Of a stretch of DNA of 64,000 nt, positions 60,801-64,000 are shown one piece after another (the first letter of the stretch is position 1; the number at the start of each line of letters is the position of its first letter). The stretch spans positions 310,001 to 374,000 of the forward strand of contig JBAJFE010000059.1 of NCBI GenBank assembly GCA_037903355.1, written 5' to 3'. The DNA comes from Trichuris trichiura (Eukaryota > Nematoda > Enoplea > Trichinellida > Trichuridae). The notes beneath the pieces were generated by a model that was not told the origin of the DNA, searched no databases, and saw only the letters and a list, made by a program, of their open reading frames with translations. Both the position numbers and the translations under genes were made by a program.

Positions 60801-61266
60801 GCACCGAGTAACATTTCCTACCGATTGAGTTTAAGTCGCCATTGTCATGTTGATAAAGTCTACTTTGCGTAAGTACGCAAATTACAATTCGTGAAGTTAT
60901 CATTTTTTTGACGGACGTTCGATCCAAGAAAATTTACATATCCTTTTCGAAAAGGATATGTAAATTTTTTTGGATCAAACGCCTCTATTTTAGCAAAGCA
61001 CTAATAATGTACGGTTTTTGAAACGACAATTTCAGCATGTATTATGGCGTAAGCGCTTAGTCGCATTTTTCTTCGTCAAACATCACCGAATGACCTTACT
61101 GGCTTTTGAAGGTCCATTTCGTTTCTTGGATAGCTACGGAGCGGAACGTCTTGTTCGCGAGATGGATGCCTTTCACGCAGCCTACGACAATGCGCCCGAA
61201 TTCGTGCCGTGCGATTTACTTCGCGAGCACGCCAAGGATAGCAATCGTCATTTCTACGTTATCTAA
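57823..61266 (+). CDS. HADHA: Mitochondrial trifunctional enzyme alpha subunit
   Basis: Long-chain enoyl-CoA hydratase / 3-hydroxyacyl-CoA dehydrogenase of fatty acid beta-oxidation, inner mitochondrial membrane, partner of HADHB. Exons: 57,823..57,891; 57,980..58,113; 58,161..58,419; 58,474..58,576; 58,635..59,214; 59,270..59,405; 59,457..59,543; 59,601..59,688; 59,745..59,866; 59,926..60,046; 60,107..60,181; 60,237..60,348; 60,393..60,483; 60,544..60,598; 61,112..61,266 (728 aa; all phases consistent). Hydratase motifs [15 protein letters not shown] (about 108-122) and [20 protein letters not shown] (about 134-153) carry the two catalytic Glu. The NAD fold has [11 protein letters not shown] (about 327), and the dehydrogenase His lies in GLHYFSPVD (about 461). 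The C-terminus is [16 protein letters not shown]. The ATG at 57,823 directly follows an acceptor (CTTTTCAG), so an upstream exon with the targeting peptide is likely. AATAAA at 61,387-61,392. Confidence 0.95.
60917..60980. repeat. 64-bp palindrome inside the last HADHA intron
   Basis: Two 32-nt arms meet at 60,948/60,949 with two mismatched pairs; the central 40 bp is a perfect palindrome (around TCCTTTTCGAAAAGGA). It lies in the 513-nt intron 60,599-61,111, the longest in the gene, and may be a miniature foldback insertion. No target-site duplication was identified. Confidence 0.9.
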
Positions 61267-61587
61267 TGTTTTAACTGACCGTTCCGTTAGTCAAGCAATG
61301 GCAGCAAGAAGAAGAAGAAGAAGGCGCGAGTCCGTTGTAGCCCCTCGTTTACTCTGTTGGGAAAATTCCGTACCGCTTTTTGGGGGAATAAATGAAAAAT
61401 GCTAAACAGAAAAAAAAATTTTTTGACGACAGCAGAGAAGAGGAAAAGAAGTTGAAGAAGCCTGTGACGCCCGACGTTATACGAAGACAGTTTCCAACTC
61501 TTCCAGTGTTTGGACGATTGCTTAGCGACAAAAGAAAGAAACATGGAACTATGCGATAACTGAAACGCAACTGCACACGCTCTCTTC

Positions 61588-63438
61588 TTATTGCTGTTGC
61601 GGCGGTTGCGGCGCGCTTGAAAAAGGCGCCTTGACGTATGGTTGCATAGAGATGCCTGCGCGCGCGAATGGATTGTTGCCGGATGGTAAGTTGATCGGAG
61701 ATCCGGCAAGCGGCGGACCTGTAGGATATGTCAAAGTTTGCGGCGCTCCCGCCAGTGGTTGCATAATCGCCCCGGGCCAACTTGTCGGTGGTGCCGTAAT
61801 GCCCATCTGTTGCTGCGTGTAGTCGTAACGTGCTGCTCCGGTTACAAATGCGGTTCCATACAAACCTAAAAGAGAAATAGTTCGCTGAATACTGGAAAAA
61901 AGAATATATGGCAAGATCACTCACTATTCGGAATATGTTGCTGCGCGGGTTGTTGACTCATTGCCGTTTTTGGCTCGATAGCACTAGCCGCGCGCTGTTG
62001 CTGCTGCTGCTGCTGCTGCTGTGGAGAAACAGTCAATCCATCTACCGGTGGTCCTATCTGTCCACTTGGAATATTGTAACTCATCTGACGTTGTTCCGCT
62101 GCAGTACCAAACTGAACTCCCGGGCCAACTGGATACTGGCCAGTCCCGGTGACTTGCTGGGGAACCCCATTGAAACGAGCTCCTTCTCCCTGCTGAAAGG
62201 CATCTGTAAAATTAAATAAAAATGAATGAATGAACAGCATATTCCAAAACAAAGCAGTTTTCTCCCACTTGTCGCCATCAGCTGCGGTTGCAAAGGATTG
62301 ACCACTTGTTGAACGGATGGTTGAATGGTGGCTACATTGTCGTGGATTCCAGAAGCAGGAGGAACAACAGCAGGACCGTAGTACTGGCCAGCTGAGCTGG
62401 CAATAGACGCTGGAGTGGTCGATCGCGTCTCGCGTTCCACTACTTTGTCAGCTTGTGTGCTGATCACGTTTTCATCCGATTCAATCTGATCATATGTGCA
62501 GCCTCGATCGTCATTGTTAAGATCGACTTGACGCAGAGGGTCAAACTCTCGGCTTTGCTTTACCACGTCGCTCGCCTTTCCACGAAGTTCCTGCTCAAGC
62601 TGCTTAGTAGTGTCTTCGGACGCTAAATTATTACATTTTCAAGCATCGCAACAAAAAACTACAGCATTTTAGAATACAAGGTTACAGTATGACCAATGAT
62701 GTTCAAGTAGCATATAGGTGGAAGTAAAAGTGTCACGCTAGATTGCACTAGAAATACGCGGAAGTGCCCACCTTCGTCCGTAGTGCTCTGGTACGTTTGT
62801 TCTTCTAGACATTCCAGCACACTGGCGGCAGCGTTAAGAATTTGGGCAACCTTCTTGCGAACCACCTCACCGTTGGTCATAGTGATCTTGGGCGGTTTTG
62901 ACTTAACTGAAATGGATTGAAGCTTGTGAAAACGTTAGCCCCAACCGAAAATTCAGACCAAACAGCGTCAAACGAAGCACTCGGTTGCACTGGATGGCGA
63001 ATGCCAGGTCGGAATTGTCCAGAACGGTTATCAGGTCGCCGTCTAAATTACAAACCAGCCAAATTAGATCGCGCAGCGCTACGCGTAGGGGAAACAACGA
63101 AATAAGCAAAGCTACTCTAGTCCATTCGACAACTGCGGAATGAGTTGACGATGAAACGCAGCCTGTCGATCGTGGCGCTCGGAACGAGTTGGATAGGAGA
63201 ACAAAAAAAGGGAACCATTACCTTCATCCTTGTACTTAACTGTCACTTCGTCGACCGAGCTTAATTGGTCCTTGAAAACACGCTGCATCATAAGTATCAA
63301 TTCGTCATAGGTGATGTCATCGTTTTGAATGGGTATTTTTCGAATGTCGTCACCCAACGTGGCTTTAATTATGAGCGTCTTTGAATAGTCCATTCCGCAC
63401 GTATTCATGACACTATCGGACACCATACCTGAAGACAT
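61588..63438 (-). CDS. TFG: TFG homologue (PB1-domain, secretory-pathway organiser)
   Basis: TFG oligomerises at ER exit sites and organises COPII carriers. Six exons: 63,222..63,438; 62,959..63,042; 62,772..62,906; 62,269..62,622; 61,925..62,203; 61,588..61,865 (448 aa, human 400). The N-terminal PB1 domain is clear ([46 protein letters not shown], then [20 protein letters not shown]). A short coiled-coil-like segment ([20 protein letters not shown]) follows, as in TFG. The rest is a low-complexity P/Q/G-rich tail with a run of nine Gln (61,995-62,022, CAG repeat) and the terminal NPFARAG resembling the family's NPYARNR. The start is uncertain: several in-frame ATGs (63,438, 63,426 and 63,408) precede the PB1 core. 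It converges with HADHA, the stop codons being about 320 bp apart. Confidence 0.92.
61995..62022 (-). repeat. CAG/CTG trinucleotide tract coding poly-Gln in TFG
   Basis: Nearly pure CTG repeats on the plus strand, one TTG interruption, coding nine consecutive Gln in the TFG tail; a likely length-variable site. Confidence 0.9.
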
Positions 63439-64000
63439 ACGACGAAAGCGTTAACGCTGGCTACTGCGAACGTCTAAAGAAACGGAAAACTTCATCGTAT
63501 AATGTGTTTACACGGAAAGGTGATGGAGGAGCGGTAGAGAAGACTGGTAATTTCAGGTTAACTCCACTGGAAAATCTACGCACGTAATCTTGCACGCAGG
63601 TGCACTGCTGCTACCGCACGCCAGCACGACAAAGATCGAACAAGCCACAGTACTACTGCAACGCTAGCGTGAACTGTACTGATACGTACGTGAGAATCAT
63701 TAAAGCCTGTCAACTTGCACGGCACGGCATGATAAAAACGGTGTAGTAGTGGGCAATCGTGCAAACTGATTATAAACTGAACTAATGCATTAAAATCTAA
63801 CTTTAAAGTCGCCATGTTTTACTTTTTTAAAGCTAGAGCATACGTGTAAAGTTATATGATGTAATGCTTTTCATCTCCAATTCTTGTGTTACAATGTTGA
63901 CTTTTGTTGCAGCTGTTCAGCAAGTCTACAAAGGACGAAAAAAAAATTGCTAATCATTGGAACATTATTATCGTAAACCGTCTTTGCTGCTCCGAAGATA
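63439..64000. other. Upstream of TFG, no gene recognised
   Basis: Presumed promoter and 5' UTR of TFG on the minus strand; no other feature supported. Confidence 0.4.

Noticed and set aside
1..64000. CRISPR array, bacterial operons, rRNA or clear tRNA genes
   Set aside because: No regularly spaced direct repeats, no ribosome binding site pattern, and no cloverleaf I could support by eye. The genes are intron-bearing and animal-like.

Overview
This is a eukaryotic, metazoan window. Eight protein-coding loci can be recognised by family: OXSM, PUS10, a Tudor-domain gene (two copies), CNOT1 (two copies), MRPL19, HADHA and TFG. Most introns are only about 50-65 nt with GT..AG borders. Compact introns, animal-type housekeeping genes and a CsRn1-like Ty3/gypsy element point to an invertebrate; a clade I nematode (whipworm-like) would fit, but that is inference and was not tested by any search.

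Left part (1-7.3 kb): an intact two-exon mitochondrial ketoacyl-ACP synthase gene (OXSM, + strand) and an intronless PUS10 gene (- strand), in otherwise featureless sequence.

Middle-left (7.28-26.99 kb): a head-to-tail tandem duplication with an ancestral unit of roughly 5.7 kb. Each unit carries one Tudor-domain gene. Unit 2 keeps an intact 400-aa gene but was split upstream by a complete LTR retrotransposon (17,444-21,874, TSD CTAA). Unit 1 holds a broken Tudor copy full of small deletions, a 2.7-kb Tigger/pogo element (TA target site) and a 962-bp hAT-like element (8-bp TSD). Because the sister unit has the empty site in every case, all three insertions can be delimited to the base and dated after the duplication.

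Middle-right (30.4-51.4 kb): two CNOT1 (CCR4-NOT scaffold) paralogues face each other tail to tail. The minus-strand copy has 25 phase-consistent exons and looks intact for 2241 residues, although the N-terminal part of the family is not seen. The plus-strand copy keeps nearly all exon lengths, but has a nonsense codon and has lost most of the NOT-module exons in a deletion that exonised an intron remnant in frame. Identity between the copies is patchy, suggesting gene conversion. A decayed gypsy RT relic and a short palindrome lie in the spacer.

Right part (53.7-63.4 kb): MRPL19 (-), HADHA (+, 15 exons) and TFG (-). HADHA and TFG converge. A 206-nt foldback palindrome lies upstream of nothing obvious at 53.0 kb, and a second palindrome sits inside the last HADHA intron. 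Functionally the window mixes mitochondrial lipid metabolism and translation (OXSM, HADHA, MRPL19), RNA modification and decay (PUS10, CNOT1), secretory-pathway organisation (TFG) and probably germline/piRNA-type Tudor biology. There is no operon-like organisation.
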